A stretch of 64,000 nt of DNA from Nymphaea colorata (Eukaryota; Streptophyta; Magnoliopsida; Nymphaeales; Nymphaeaceae): NCBI RefSeq assembly GCF_008831285.2, contig NC_045141.1, positions 11,520,106-11,584,105 on the forward strand, read 5' to 3'. The translations under genes were made by a program, and so were the position numbers. The notes beneath the pieces were generated by a model. That model was given only the letters and a program-made list of their open reading frames with translations. It did not search any database and was not told where the DNA came from. Shown in pieces: positions 23,951 to 34,647 of this stretch (the stretch's first letter is position 1; every line of letters begins with the position of its first letter).

Positions 23951-24327
23951 TCAGTAGACATGCTATATTTGATAGTGAAGTTATGAAAATGGTGCTTCTT
24001 ATATCCACTTGTTCTTGGGAGCATATATATACACTTGGTCATTATTATGTTTAAATAATTAGATTTTTCATGAACCAATAAAAAATTTAGGTTATGAAAA
24101 TGGCAACAAAATTAGTTCACTAATCCTGAAACACAAGGGTCATTTGATACCCTTGAATTTTGATTGTAGAAATAAAATTCTACAAACAAAATTCCACCTC
24201 ATACTGGACTTGGAATGAAAATTCTTGTTCTAATTTCCATTTGTTTTCTATATTATACCATTTTGATTGAAAATGATGTGTTTGTAAAACAGTAATTAAA
24301 GTCTAAAATTGATTATTAAAACCATCA

Positions 24328-24355
24328 TGACATCCCCTTATGGTTAGGGATGTCA
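24328..24355. repeat. short palindrome of MITE-like termini
   Basis: tgacatccc and gggatgtca form perfect 9 bp arms separated by 10 bases. The arms match the termini of the ggatgtcaa MITE family nearby, but here they face each other with almost nothing between. Confidence 0.55.
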
Positions 24356-24764
24356 ACATCACCACCTGTATCCTTTGTCTTGGAGCTGGAAATTGCTTTT
24401 ACAACAAAGAAGAGAAAAAGAAAAAGGGCCCCAGCTTTCAGTGAGCGCACTTTGGATCATTTTGAATGATTGAAACCAAAGTGGAACCTATACCGTTGGA
24501 GCACACTTCGTGGGCCTTTCAAGTTCCAAGCCCACAACCTCAATTACCTGTCTTCGAAAACCTCCTCCACCACACCTTTACATTCATGTACGCACACACC
24601 CACACATACACACAAAATAGCTGCATTTTTTTAAGCTTAGTAAGCTAGAATTGATTCCAGTAAGTAAATTCTCTAATACTCGAAAAAATATAATTAAGGT
24701 CACCATGTACATTAAAAAAAAAAAATTAAACATGTAGAGAAGAAAGTTGTAGTATTAATTAACT

Positions 24765-24769
24765 TGAGA

Positions 24770-24811
<42 letters not shown>
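24765..24811. repeat. GA microsatellite in copy B
   Basis: About 23 GA units with one early GGG interruption; the counterpart of the tract at 22498. Confidence 0.95.
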
Positions 24812-24815
<4 letters not shown>

Positions 24816-25249
24816 GCATCAACTAATAAAATGCAGCTTTCATTAAGAGATAAAGCATTGTGTAATTTTCAATAGAACAAATTTACTAGAACAGCCATCC
24901 AATTAAAAAGAACTTTATAATTTATTTCCGTGCATTGCACCTTCAATTCAGACGGACTCGAGCTAAAATAATTGAGCTGAACCTGAGTGGTTAAAGATTA
25001 TTTCAGTTATCTGGCTCAGCCTGCCTCACTAGGCAATTGTTATTTTTGTAATATAGTATTATCATTATCATTACATTAATTTTAAAAAATCATTTTAATA
25101 AGTTATTTTAGTTGATAAAAAAATTTGGGTCGAAGTTGAAGGACCGATCTAATCCTTATCTCTGATAGAGATCTAATCCTTATCTCTGATAGGGTCTTGG
25201 ATCTTTACCAAAATGAATGTTTATATTTTAGGTGTCGAGCAATTCGGGT

Positions 25250-25340
25250 GAATCGCCTTGAGACACATAGCGTAGTTGGTCAGGTTGGTGGGTTGGTAAG
25301 AGCCCGATTGTCTGTTTGAGTCCAATTTATGAACAACAGC
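25250..25340 (+). mobile_element. possible tRNA-derived SINE head
   Basis: Contains tagcgtagttgg (25268-25279), a good match to the RNA polymerase III A-box, and gtttgagtcc (25314-25323), close to a B-box. A decayed counterpart exists in copy A (about 22930-22975), so it predates the duplication. No tail or target duplication was found, so this is tentative. Confidence 0.3.
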
Positions 25341-25439
25341 ATTGTGACACTTTAGTTGATGGATGTACTGTAGATCCACTGAAGTCTCAAAATTGACTCT
25401 AGGAACAAAAGAAATGAAAGAGAGTTTAGGACTTTCATA

Positions 25440-25765
25440 GGGAAATGAAAGATGTGATTGAGGTATTTGATAAATGTGAATGTTGTGATTTATTGCATAT
25501 GCATTGCCAGAGGCAATAATGCAATTAAATGAGATTGAAAGGTAATTATACCTGTAAGGTTATGATGGCTAGCTAAGAATGTTAATGTTATGTGTAGCCC
25601 TCGCGTGAAGGCATTTGGAGGTATGGGTGCACTCGTGGAGTGAACCAACCTCATAAGTTAACCAGCCATTTTGTGAATGTGCAATTATAATGATAGGAAA
25701 GAAAGAATAAGAGATGAGAGGCCAGTGGGCTGTGGCAATGTGTTTGGGAGTTGTCTCGCCTTCAC
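25440..25765 (+). mobile_element. fragment of the long gypsy LTR
   Basis: Matches 32285-32595, inside the long LTR described at 30441, across about 320 bases: shared words include ctcgtggagtgaaccaacct, ggccattttgtgaatgtg and aagaaagaataagagatgag. It is missing from copy A of the duplication, so it arrived after the duplication. It is an internal LTR piece, not a full solo LTR. Confidence 0.75.
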
Positions 25766-26170
25766 CTTCTTAGGGAAACTTCTCATTTACCCAATCAATT
25801 CGGGTGAATGGTGATTTGTGCAGCCCTATTTTCAATGACACAAATGACTTAAAAAAGGTAATGATCACCATATCTGTGTGTTGGACACCAAGAATTTTAA
25901 AAAATGCAAAAATGTTTAACAAGTTTAAATTAATTATTTTTTAAACTTATATCCATTAGCGCTCCTTTGACACCAACAATATAAGAATCAATATTTACAA
26001 GCATAATTTACTATAATTTTATATGGTTGGTCTAGTTAGATTCTTTAATCAAACTTCATTTATATTTAAAAGTTTTATTCCTCAGATTCTGAAAGGCATG
26101 ATGGGAGTAAAATTAGATTAACCACATTTATTAGTAATAACTAAAATCTTTAATATTGAAGAAACTAATG

Positions 26171-26525
26171 CAACTATATATATATATATATATATATATT
26201 AAGAGCTCTTAAACTCAAACGGCTAGGCCCGCGGTGGTCGTGTCTTCGGCCTACGGCCTCCGAGGTACCACGTGACGGATGGTGGGTCAAGCCCGGGCTA
26301 AAGCGGGAAATGAAGCAAACTAACAAGTACCTAAGCAAAAACAGAACTCCCACCCGAAACTACAAGGGGGTTAAGGAGACGATACCGGCCAAGGTGATTC
26401 CTTGGCGACGCCGAATGAGATCCGAGGCGAATACCGTGCCTCGGATATTGCAGCTACGGACCAGAGAAGTCCACTTGAGGCGAGCCTCCTCGAAGCTTGC
26501 TGCAAGGGCTAGGAGACCAAATTAA
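26171..26525. repeat. TA repeat and GC-rich insert of unknown origin
   Basis: A TA run (26171-26200) is followed by about 320 bases of much higher GC content (around 26210-26525) with words such as ggcccgcggtggtcgtg and gggtcaagcccgggctaaag. It is absent from copy A. The 71-codon frame at 26310-26525 has no recognisable motif. It may be part of an unrecognised transposon or a gene-derived fragment. Confidence 0.4.
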
Positions 26526-26864
26526 AGGCTTCAGACAAAATATAGAATGATTATTTAATTGCTTCCGATTCTCCGTGACAATTGGAACTTTTGTCGAGGA
26601 AGAGATTATTAAAATTTAAGATCCAACTAATGAAGAGATAATTGAAGGGCTGTGCTGCGTTTCTGCATCCAAACAGCTTCGTCTTTGCCATGTGCATCAC
26701 GCTTTAATTTTATAATGCCAAAAGCAACCTTTCACAACATCGTAGAAATTTGATTTCATTTTTTAAAGTTACATAGACATTCTTAATTAATAATGTCCGT
26801 GTACCTTTTTCACCCAGCGGTGATGTATAATAGATAGATACTAAAAAGCTTTCTATCAACATGA

Positions 26865-27674
26865 AAGGATGTCAATATCGGATATTTTAATGAATTGTCA
26901 TGAAAAAATCAGATAAAAATAATAATAACCGATTAAGAAATATAATTGGATTCAGATTTAAGAACTACCATCCAATCATGCTCAGGTTTGGACTTGGGTA
27001 TACATAAACACTAAATACATGCAGATCGGAATTAGTTTTAAATAAATATTTTACATCTAATGCCCATATATTTTGAAAGTCTCCAGTAGAAATCCCTATG
27101 GTTCACTTTGCTCGTGACATACGCCTTTCAAGCTTGAAATTCGCCCCTTTTTGGAGACTTTCACCACCTTCCCTAGAATCAAGGTCTCACGATGAGCCAG
27201 TGCATGAAGCTCATTCACATGTACATCACACCTCTTAGGGTGGTTGCCAAAGCTCCGAGTGAACCCGAAATAGGCCATGGACTTGGATCTACCAAATGAT
27301 AAGAATGCCTCTGAGATGAAATCATAAACCACCTTGCCATGGTTATTCACTTGACCAAAAATTGTATGTCATTAGTGGCGATCCCACGTTTTTTATGGCT
27401 TTTCCAGAAACAAAAATGGATGAGTGACTTCACAAGAAGATTGTCTTTCTCCTCTGGACTTCTGACTAAAACAGAACCTCTAAGGAAAACCAAAAGTGGA
27501 TTTCTTCTTGGCCCTTAAAATTCGTTTTCTGGTGTGAATTCAAATATCAGATTCATATTGTGCAATCGGACATGAATTTTCTCATTCACATTTAAATCCA
27601 AATTCCAATTCAAATATGTGAACATGCGAAGAGCCGGACATGGTTAAGAGTACACCTGATTCGTTGACATCCTT
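26865..27674. mobile_element. hAT-like MITE of the ggatgtcaa family, copy 2 (interrupted)
   Basis: Left end aaggatgtcaat and right end ttgacatcctt are inverted repeats. The flanks tcaacatg and ttgacatg match at 6 of 8 positions, fitting an old 8 bp target duplication. Its body aligns with 23531-23950 but is interrupted by about 430 bases (27090-27530). Confidence 0.5.
27090..27530 (-). repeat. insert within the MITE, repeat-like, unidentified
   Basis: Absent from the corresponding place in copy A. A minus-strand frame of 84 codons (27096-27350) reads [16 protein letters not shown]... and looks protein-like but matches no family I can name. The wording on the minus strand (gggatcgccactaatgacat, then gtttatgatttcatctcaga) is of a kind seen in plant retroelement internal regions. 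Origin is unproven. Confidence 0.35.
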
Positions 27675-28077
27675 ATTGACATGGACAGGCTATACTTGAT
27701 AGTGAAGTTATGAACGTCATATTCACTTCTTTTTAAGATTATATTTATACACTTGCTCATAATTATGGTTTAAATAATTCGTTTTTTATGAACCCACGAA
27801 TTTTTTTATTATGAAAATGACAACAAAACCAGTTCACTAATTGTAAAGCACTCAATTGCTTGACTACAATTCACACCAACCCGTCAATTTGGGATCCAAT
27901 ATTTCAGGATTTTCTTAGGAGGTATCATGAAAAAAATGAAAGTCTAAATAATACTTCCCCAACACCTCCCCCTAGAATCGCCGGTAGGCTCCGCCCTGAT
28001 GAAGCCTTGGTGGGCCTAACAAGGGGAGGCACAGAAGGGCCTGCCTTGCTCTTGCTTGTGAGGTATGAGTGTATACG

Positions 28078-28078
28078 A

Positions 28079-28117
<39 letters not shown>

Positions 28118-28216
28118 AAATGTACAGCTCTCGGAGCTGATCAAATGATGGGTGGTCCTCTATATATATATATATTGTGTGTATGTATGCACAAATTCTA
28201 TGCCATGCATTGAATG

Positions 28217-28250
<34 letters not shown>
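28078..28250. repeat. GA and TA microsatellites
   Basis: GA repeats at about 28078-28114, TA repeats at 28161-28176 and 28218-28250, the last flanked by near-identical atgccatg(c/t)attgaatgct words (28200-28218, 28250-28268). The plus-strand frame at 27860-28213 runs through them and is not considered a gene. Confidence 0.9.
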
Positions 28251-28253
<3 letters not shown>

Positions 28254-28432
28254 ATGTATTGAATGCTACTAGATGGCAAAAAGGTAAAAAAACTGTTTCT
28301 GAAAGCATCACAAAACATTATTAAAAGTACCATGGAACTGTTCTTCACATCATAAATTGTTGCTAATGCTCATGTGGCGGCTGTTTTAGGTCAGATTTTT
28401 AATATTTAGCCATCCAGCACACACACATACAT

Positions 28433-28604
28433 ACCAGTGGCAAAGCCACATAGTGACTGGTGTGCCACACCAGCCTCACAAAGTTTATTTGCTTTTAGAT
28501 TAATAATTTGATATATTTTAGTGTTTATATATATAGGTGCCCCTAAAAACATAAAAGTTATTGAATTAGTGCCCACACCAGCCAAAATTTCTGGCTCTGC
28601 TGGT
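28433..28604. mobile_element. short MITE-like element with imperfect inverted ends
   Basis: Left end accagtggcaaagccac and right end tctggctctgctggt are imperfect inverted repeats. Outside both lie atacata words, which could be a target duplication but sit in simple sequence. The terminus resembles that of the element at 49154-49349 (a cagggg/cggagcc-type end). Confidence 0.4.
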
Positions 28605-28689
28605 GATACATACACATACTTACATAGATAATATATAAGAAAGTGATCATAGAAAAGTACGAACAAGATCAGGATGTGCTGAGTTCTAA

Positions 28690-29888
28690 TTTGCACTCTC
28701 ATTCCCTCTAATCAGACTTGACTTAGAAGAGTTATCGGAACATTTAATTTCCAATGTTTTTATTTGTGGCACTAAATCAATCACTTATGCATTTGCAGTT
28801 TTTTGCATGGGCTCCGCAGATACTGACTTGTAAAACTTACTTTTCAAAGTAATTAAGCATATCTTGTGCTATTGCAACCCAGGGATGATGTCTTTTGCTT
28901 CGAGAAAATGAGTGGGCTGAGCATTTGGGAGAAACATACTACAGATTCATTTCTTGGAGTTCCATTGGAAGCTAGGGTTTTTAGGAGAGAGATCTTGGGT
29001 TGTCCAGAAGATTATCGCGCTCTTCCTAATAATCAACTAACGAGATCACGCTCTTCCTAAATAATCAACTAACGAGACCATTTATGGTGATTGTTGAGGC
29101 ATCAGAGAAGAATGACGCTAATGAAGAAGATTTGTTGAAGAATATTGTTGTAAAATCTTTCCTTCATTAAGAAGGGGACCTTCCTGGCGTGAGTCAAAAG
29201 TGAGGATGAAATAAAGATGGTTCTTCAAAAGGGCGTTGTAGACTTACAGGGAGGATTTTGGTGGTTAGTATGTGGATTCTAGGTAATTCTTTGGAAATTG
29301 AGGATAACCTACGTCTGCCCTTGTCGATTCAACTTTTTGCGGTTGAACAAGTTGTAGAGCAAACGTATTTTCCAGTGTTACTAAGGCTTTCGATGGGGTT
29401 TTCATGCGGATGTTGAATATTGGCATAGGTCCAGTTAGAGTTTTCGCACATCTGTTTTGAAGTTCCTTTAAGATTCATCCCCAAATCTTAAGTAGAGTTG
29501 ACATTGGGAGAAGAGGTTATCGATTGATAAGTCATCTATGAATCTTGCATCAAGAATTGATCTACATGCAATTACTGCAGATTGTACAAAAGCCATAGGT
29601 GAGGAGGCACCAGCTGGTCCTTATTCCTCCCAAAATGAATGGACTTCAGTCAAAATTTCTAGAGTGAATAGTAGGAGGAATCAAGGTAACTTGCCAGTAA
29701 GGGAGTAGGAGGAACGCTAGTGTTAGCAGGAATCAACAAGTTTGAAGTCTTCAACAAAGTGGATGAGGTTGACATGGTGGGTGCAGCCTAGATGGAGGAC
29801 ATGCAGATCGCCAGCTTGTTAGACCGATTTGGGTGATGGCAAGATTAAAAACCCTTTAGTATTCCAACACTACACCGACCAAGTGTAA
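28690..29888. other. unassigned sequence upstream of the gypsy fragment
   Basis: Contains a 30-33 bp tandem duplication (29019-29079, unit gctcttcctaataatcaact plus aacgaga). The 64-codon frame at 28866-29060 has no known motif. Some stretches between 29200 and 29880 read weakly protein-like on the plus strand but with many stops. I could not link them to the gypsy element or to the LINE downstream. Confidence 0.35.
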
Positions 29889-30392
29889 TTGATAAGGAAA
29901 AAATTGTTGACTGCTCAGAGTAGACAGAAAATCTACGCCGATATTCGACGTAGAGAGTTGGCTTTTGAGATTGGTGATCATGTGTTTTTGAAGATTTCGC
30001 CTACTAAAAGTGTTTTTCGATTTGGTGTTAAGAGAAAGTTAGACTCGAGGTTCATTGGACCTTTTGAAATCTTAGAGAAGATTGGAGAGGTGGTATATAG
30101 ATTGGCACTACCACCTAATTTGGGTCATGTTCATGATGTTTTCCATGTTTTCATGCTTCTAAAGTATGTATCGAACCGTACGCATGTGATTGACTTTCAA
30201 GATATTCAAGTGCAAGATGATTTGACAATGGAAGAAAAGATTATTAGAATTGTAGATCAAAGAGAGCAAGTGCTTCGCATGAAGAAAATTCCTTTAGTAA
30301 AAGTGGAATGACAATACCATGAGTTGAAGGAGAGCACATGGGAACTCAAGGAGGATATGCGAAAGAAGTACCCACGTCTGTTCTTGCATTGA
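29889..30392 (+). pseudogene. Ty3/gypsy integrase C-terminus with chromodomain
   Basis: An open frame of 140 codons carries the C-terminal part of a gypsy polyprotein: [67 protein letters not shown]. After TGA 30309-30311 the same frame continues with YHELKESTWELKEDM to TGA 30390-30392. In related chromoviruses a tryptophan (TGG) is expected at that first stop, in the chromodomain segment before the E-x-TWE motif, so the stop is probably a nonsense mutation. Gag, protease, RT, RNase H and the integrase core are not found upstream, so the element is 5'-truncated. The chromodomain and long LTR point to the Tekay/Del-like part of the chromoviruses, by inference. Confidence 0.8.
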
Positions 30393-30440
30393 GGTATGAT
30401 CTAAATTTCGAGGACGAAATTTTATTTAAGTAGGGTAGGA

Positions 30441-33400
30441 TGTAACTTTATTTTGTTTTTGGGCAGGTCGGGTCGGATCGGGACCCAGACCCGGACCCAA
30501 AATCCTTGGCATGAAGGAGCCCAACGCGAGGGCTCTTCTCCCTCTTCTTTCCCTCTTCTCCACCATCTTTCTCCTGGTTGCCTCTCGTGCCAGTGCAGAG
30601 AAGAAGAAGAAGACGGAGGTGGTGCAGGGCGGCGACGAGGACGGCAGCGGTGGCACGGGTAAGCCTCTGATATCTCTCCGCCTCTTCCTCCTTCCTCGTC
30701 CTTCTTCTCCTCCTCCCTCCTACGCAGACTCTTCCCTCACCATCAGCACCCTCTCTCTGGCCGTCTTCCTCTTTTCTCTCGTGCTCCTCATTCGCGTCTC
30801 TCTCTGCGGTCTCTCTTACTCCGTCTGTCTGTTTCTCCCCTCTCTGTCTGTTTCTCCCCAACTGTCCGAACCCTCTCTACTTGCCCTCTCTTCTCTCACT
30901 GCACTTCCTCTCATACCGCCAGCCTCCTCCCACTGACAGCTCTCATGCTCTCTCTCAGTTCCAGCATCCCTCTCCCTCGTTGTTCCCTGCCTCCCCCAAC
31001 AGAACCAATCCCTTAGCCGAACTCCTCCTCTTGAGCATAGTTTTACTTTTTCTCACTAGTTGTGGCTGTTGGATTGAAATTACAGTTTGTGGTGCATCTT
31101 TCACTTCATAACAGCGAATAGAAGGCGTTGTGGTGGCAGCATTGCATGATTTTAGCCATTTGAGAACCTCTCTAAATCGTGAGGTGGCTGCCGGGAGGAC
31201 TGCAACAATTCAGACTATTTAATTGGGGTGAGCAAGGCATAATCGAGCCTATAGTGTTGTAATTTTTTCTGTCAGAGCATGTATAATTATTATTTGAGCA
31301 TGCTAGAATTTAGAATTGATGATTTGGGATGCATATTAGCGATGTTGTTTTTTGGAGAAAGTTTAGTATTATGTTGGACAAGCAATGATTCATGCCTATG
31401 ATGATCTTTTAAGCTTGAGGTGTTAATTTTCGAAGCTATTTGGAAACATTGAAGAGATTTTGATGTGGGTGAGAAGATTTAGAACCGTTTTAGTGAGCAC
31501 GTGGCGCATGCTTTTGTGAACGGGTGAATCTTGGCATTATTTGGGGAAAGAATACGTAAGTTGGATGTAATTAGTGGATTGACGCATCGACTAAATAAAG
31601 TTAATGAGAAATGTGTTAGTGATGGATTGATCGAAGCATTGAGTTCTCACGTTTGGTGGCAACGTCAAGAAGTTGGGAAGTGGCTTATTGGAGGGCCTTG
31701 TGGTTCGACACTACCCGTTGACACCCTTTTGAGGCGATGACATGTGCCTCAATGATGTTGTTTTATATTTGTATGCTTTGCGAAACTAAGCTAGTAGAGA
31801 ATTTACCACTTGTGTATGTTAGCAGGTACATCGGGCACGTCCCATCGACCTTGAGTGACTAGATTCGAAGCTCGAGGCATTTTGAAGAGTTTTGTGGGCG
31901 CACGACGGGTATGGCGGCATTCCAAGCAAATCCATGCCTGGGGCCAACGTCTGAATGTGTGTTCCTAGGATTGTGGGATCCTAGGATTATGATGTGATTG
32001 ATTGATTGTTTTGTGAGTGAATGTACGTATGCATACAAATGACTTGATATTTATGATATGATTTATTTTGAAAAGCTATTAGAAGCTTGTTTTGAAAATG
32101 TTAAGCATTTGCATATGCATGCTAGAATTGATAACTGCTTAAGACAGATGAGGTGGGGTATCAAGTCGAGTGTCTCCTCGACCCCAATTGTGCATTAGAA
32201 AGCATCCTAGAATGGTAACTGCATAGGACAGCAACGAACCAATCACAGCTCGAGACTACTCTCTGTGGTTTGACTAAGTTTTTCAAAGATGTGATAAGTG
32301 ATGTGAATGTTTTGTTTTGTTGCATACATATTGCCTAGGCAATGATGCAAATGGATGAATTAGAGGGTAGTTGTACCCGTATTGCTATGACGACTAGCTA
32401 AAAATATAAATTATATGTGTAGCCCTCGTGTGGAGGCATTTGGAGGTATGAGTGCACTCACGGAGTGAACCAACCTCATGAGCTAGCTGGCCATTTTGTG
32501 AATGTGTTTCTTTAGTGTTAAATAAGAAAGAATAAGAGATGAGAGACCAGTGGGTTGTGGGCAATGTGTTTGGGAGTCGTCCCGCTTTCGCCACTGGTCT
32601 CGCTTGTTCGGAGCGCAAGCGGTGCAAGGCCCCAGGGTACTGTTGTGTGTTGTGCTTGGAGCGTTGGGCTCCCACCTTCCCAACCTGGGTGTCTTAGGAA
32701 AGGCTGAGTATCTCTCCGTGGAATTCACACACCCATGGATGCAGTGGGTGAATGGATCCATACTATTCTGGTCCACCATGGGGGTCGTCTCTCGGCTGTA
32801 GGCCTCCCGCGAGTGTGCACGTGCCTGTGTTTGCACCCACAGGAACTATCAATTCATTGAAGTTAATGAAAATATAATGTATATGAATGAAATATATGTA
32901 ATTGATGTGCATGTGAATGTTGTGCTTATGAATGCAAATGAAATGTTTAAGTATGCCTTGCATGTGATTTGAAATTGTGTCACTGTGGCCACTGAGTTGC
33001 CTTTACATGTCATGGTCTATTGTTAGGGACCTTTTTGGCAAATGATGTGACTATACCCTGACACGACATGATGATAGATTGTTTTTATGATTATTCTCAT
33101 ATTTGAGTCCTACCTAAGAGGGTTTGGTATTTTCCTGGCTTGTTGCCATACTGCGAAGGCTAAGCCTTCAGTTGTTTCCTTTTTCAGGTTTTGGCGGACC
33201 TTGGGGCAGCAGGTTGATCGGATGGCTTCACTCACATCCTACTGGGGAGGTTTTGGGGTTCTTTGTAGTGCCAACACGTCTTATTTTGATTTTATTGATG
33301 TCTTGTTTTTGTTAGACATCAATTGTATGGCTTGAGACATTTTTGTCATACATAGATGTGATTCTGTATGAATTGAAATTATTATATGAATAAAAGTTCG

Positions 33401-33513
33401 CCTCATTGTTTTGAATGGCATAGCTCCTTTTTTTGAGTTGTTTTGTAGTCACACTTCAATGATTTATGTTAGAAAAAAAATGTGTTTGAGGGTCAAAAGG
33501 TTGGGGTGTAACA
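30441..33513 (+). mobile_element. gypsy 3' LTR, about 3.07 kb
   Basis: Immediately upstream is the usual gypsy signature: cgaggacgaaattttattta (from about 30410) and a degraded polypurine tract tagggtagga (30431-30440). The LTR then starts TGTAACTT and ends TGTAACA at 33513, matching the usual TGTAACA-type terminus. Its length is at the upper end for plant LTRs and typical of Tekay/Del elements. A CT-rich, GC-richer block (30460-30960) near the 5' end produces several incidental frames on both strands. The segment 32285-32595 also occurs at 25440-25765. No 5' LTR partner is in the window, so its age and target duplication cannot be assessed. Confidence 0.75.
30511..30661 (+). other. signal-peptide-like exon inside the LTR
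   Basis: An ATG frame reads MKEPNARALLPLLSLFSTIF followed by LLVASRASA, a plausible secretion signal with an Ala-x-Ala cleavage site, then a Lys-rich and Gly/Asp-rich segment. Its end overlaps a GTAAG donor-like site (about 30659), and a polypyrimidine-CAG acceptor-like site (ending 30466) lies upstream. This could be a captured first exon or chance in GC-rich LTR leader. The function is unknown. Confidence 0.25.
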
Positions 33514-34192
33514 CTTGGAATACCTGGGAGTAACTTTGTTTAGAGCATGATGTTAAAAAGTTATTTTGATAAGCTAAAGCTGAAATTGATATGCAAGCTT
33601 GTGTTGTGGAAGGAGAAGAATTTGTCATATTGAGGATGCCTATGTTTGGTGGAACATGTGCTTAATCAAATGGTTGGGTTCTGGCTAATGAATTTATGGT
33701 TTCCTCGGAATATAATCAGCATGATAATTTTGTTTGGGAAGACATGTATGATGTCAAAAGATATCAAGCAATTAGATGGCCCTTTTTGTGTGGACCATTA
33801 AGCAGGGAGGTATTGGTTTGGATATGTTGGGGACCAGAAACCTATCGTGCATTGTGTATTTAACATTTCAAGCTAGGATTGGGCAATCTTTGTAAGGGGA
33901 GTTACGCAAAAGTAATTACTTATGGAAGCATATGAATGTGCAAAAGGAAATCTATTGGTCATCGGCCTGGAAGGGCATTTTCAAAGGGTGGGAGGAGGTT
34001 ATCCATTTAGTATGATGGCAGGTAGGTAATGGAAGAGAAACTAGAGTTTAAACTCTAAGGACTGAGGATGGGGTTTACTAGTACTCTCATCCCAAGGGAA
34101 AAATTGCATGCTGATTTTGACTTCACTTTTCCAATTCCTAAATAATGGAGCGAACTTTTGGCAGAGATATTTGTTTTTGCTGGTGGCCATAT
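33514..34192 (+). mobile_element. LINE-A remnant, part 1 (RT C-terminus)
   Basis: Starting right at the gypsy LTR end, translation in shifting frames gives LGIPGSNF, KLKLKLICKLVLWKEKNLSY and, further on, a SAWKGIFKGWEEVI...QVGNGRETR segment. These fit the region after the reverse-transcriptase catalytic core of plant L1-type LINEs (YLGIP, WK...LSYAGR, and the late W...W.VGNG motif). Frameshifts and stops are many. It is cut at 34192 by a copia LTR, and the homologous sequence seems to resume at about 39385. Confidence 0.65.
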
Positions 34193-34647
34193 TGTTGAAG
34201 AAAATTGGAAGAGATGTAGAGCCTAAAAGCACTAACAAAAGGGAACTCTCTTTAGAAATTTTGATCGTCCCTACTTAGGAAAGTTGCAAAAAGGATGATG
34301 TGGTTGCATTTCCAGGATACAACTAGGCTAGTATCTCAAGAAATCTCTACCTCACATACATAGAAGAACTCCACCACAAAGAAAATGTTCACTCAAATAT
34401 CCAATGCCATATACAAAGCCAAGACCCCTAATTTGTAAGTATTGAAAAACACAACTCTTCATGAAAAAAAAAAAACCAAAACCAACCTTTCAAAATGAAA
34501 AGTTGCAACTTTTGTGTCAAAAAACACACACTTCCAAAACCTACCCTTTTATGAAAAGACACATGTGAAAGGAAATAACTTTTAGAAAATAATTTGTTTA
34601 TTTATTTATTTTAGTTTTAAAATATTTATTCTTAAATTTCATAAACA
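34193..34647 (-). repeat. copia-1 3' LTR
   Basis: Plus-strand ends are tgttgaagaaaa and ttcataaaca. On the minus strand it begins TGTTTATG, immediately after a degraded polypurine tract (caagtggatgat, complement of 34648-34660). It aligns throughout with 38980-39384, with many substitutions and small indels. Confidence 0.85.

Larger units (their letters stand above)
22170..24135 (+). repeat. segmental tandem duplication, copy A
   Basis: About 1.95 kb that recurs at 24390-27850. Shared landmarks in the same order include cttggagcacacttcctggg and ttcaagttccaagcccac (22276-22310), a GA microsatellite (22498-22529), ggttaaagattatttcag (22722), tttgggtcgaag (22853), aatgacacaaatgacttaaa (23108), a MITE (23531-23950) and a region ending caaaattagttcactaat (24107-24124). 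No gene lies inside. It may be the more ancestral arrangement because it lacks the extra insertions of copy B. Confidence 0.85.
24390..27850 (+). repeat. segmental tandem duplication, copy B with insertions
   Basis: The second copy of the 22170-24135 segment, same orientation, expanded to ~3.46 kb. It has gained a long-LTR fragment (25440-25765), a TA repeat plus a GC-rich block (26140-26760) and a ~430 bp block inside its MITE (27090-27530). Landmarks match copy A in order: cgttggagcacacttcgtgg, the GA microsatellite, ggttaaagattatttcag, aatgacacaaatgacttaaa, the MITE, and a right end near ccagttcactaatt. Confidence 0.85.

Noticed and set aside
24466-24648. 60-codon plus frame with His-Thr run
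   Set aside because: It lies in duplicated non-coding sequence and includes simple CA repeats; copy A does not keep the frame.
27096-27350. Mitochondrial gene fragment
   Set aside because: The peptide reads like protein, but I could not match it to any plant mitochondrial gene, so an organelle origin is not claimed.
30426-30861. Arg/Glu-rich minus-strand frames of 76 and 137 codons
   Set aside because: They are the complement of CT-rich LTR sequence, with no domain.
32394-32836. Overlapping minus frames of 93 and 117 codons in the gypsy LTR
   Set aside because: Non-coding LTR; part of it recurs at 25440-25765 with broken frames.
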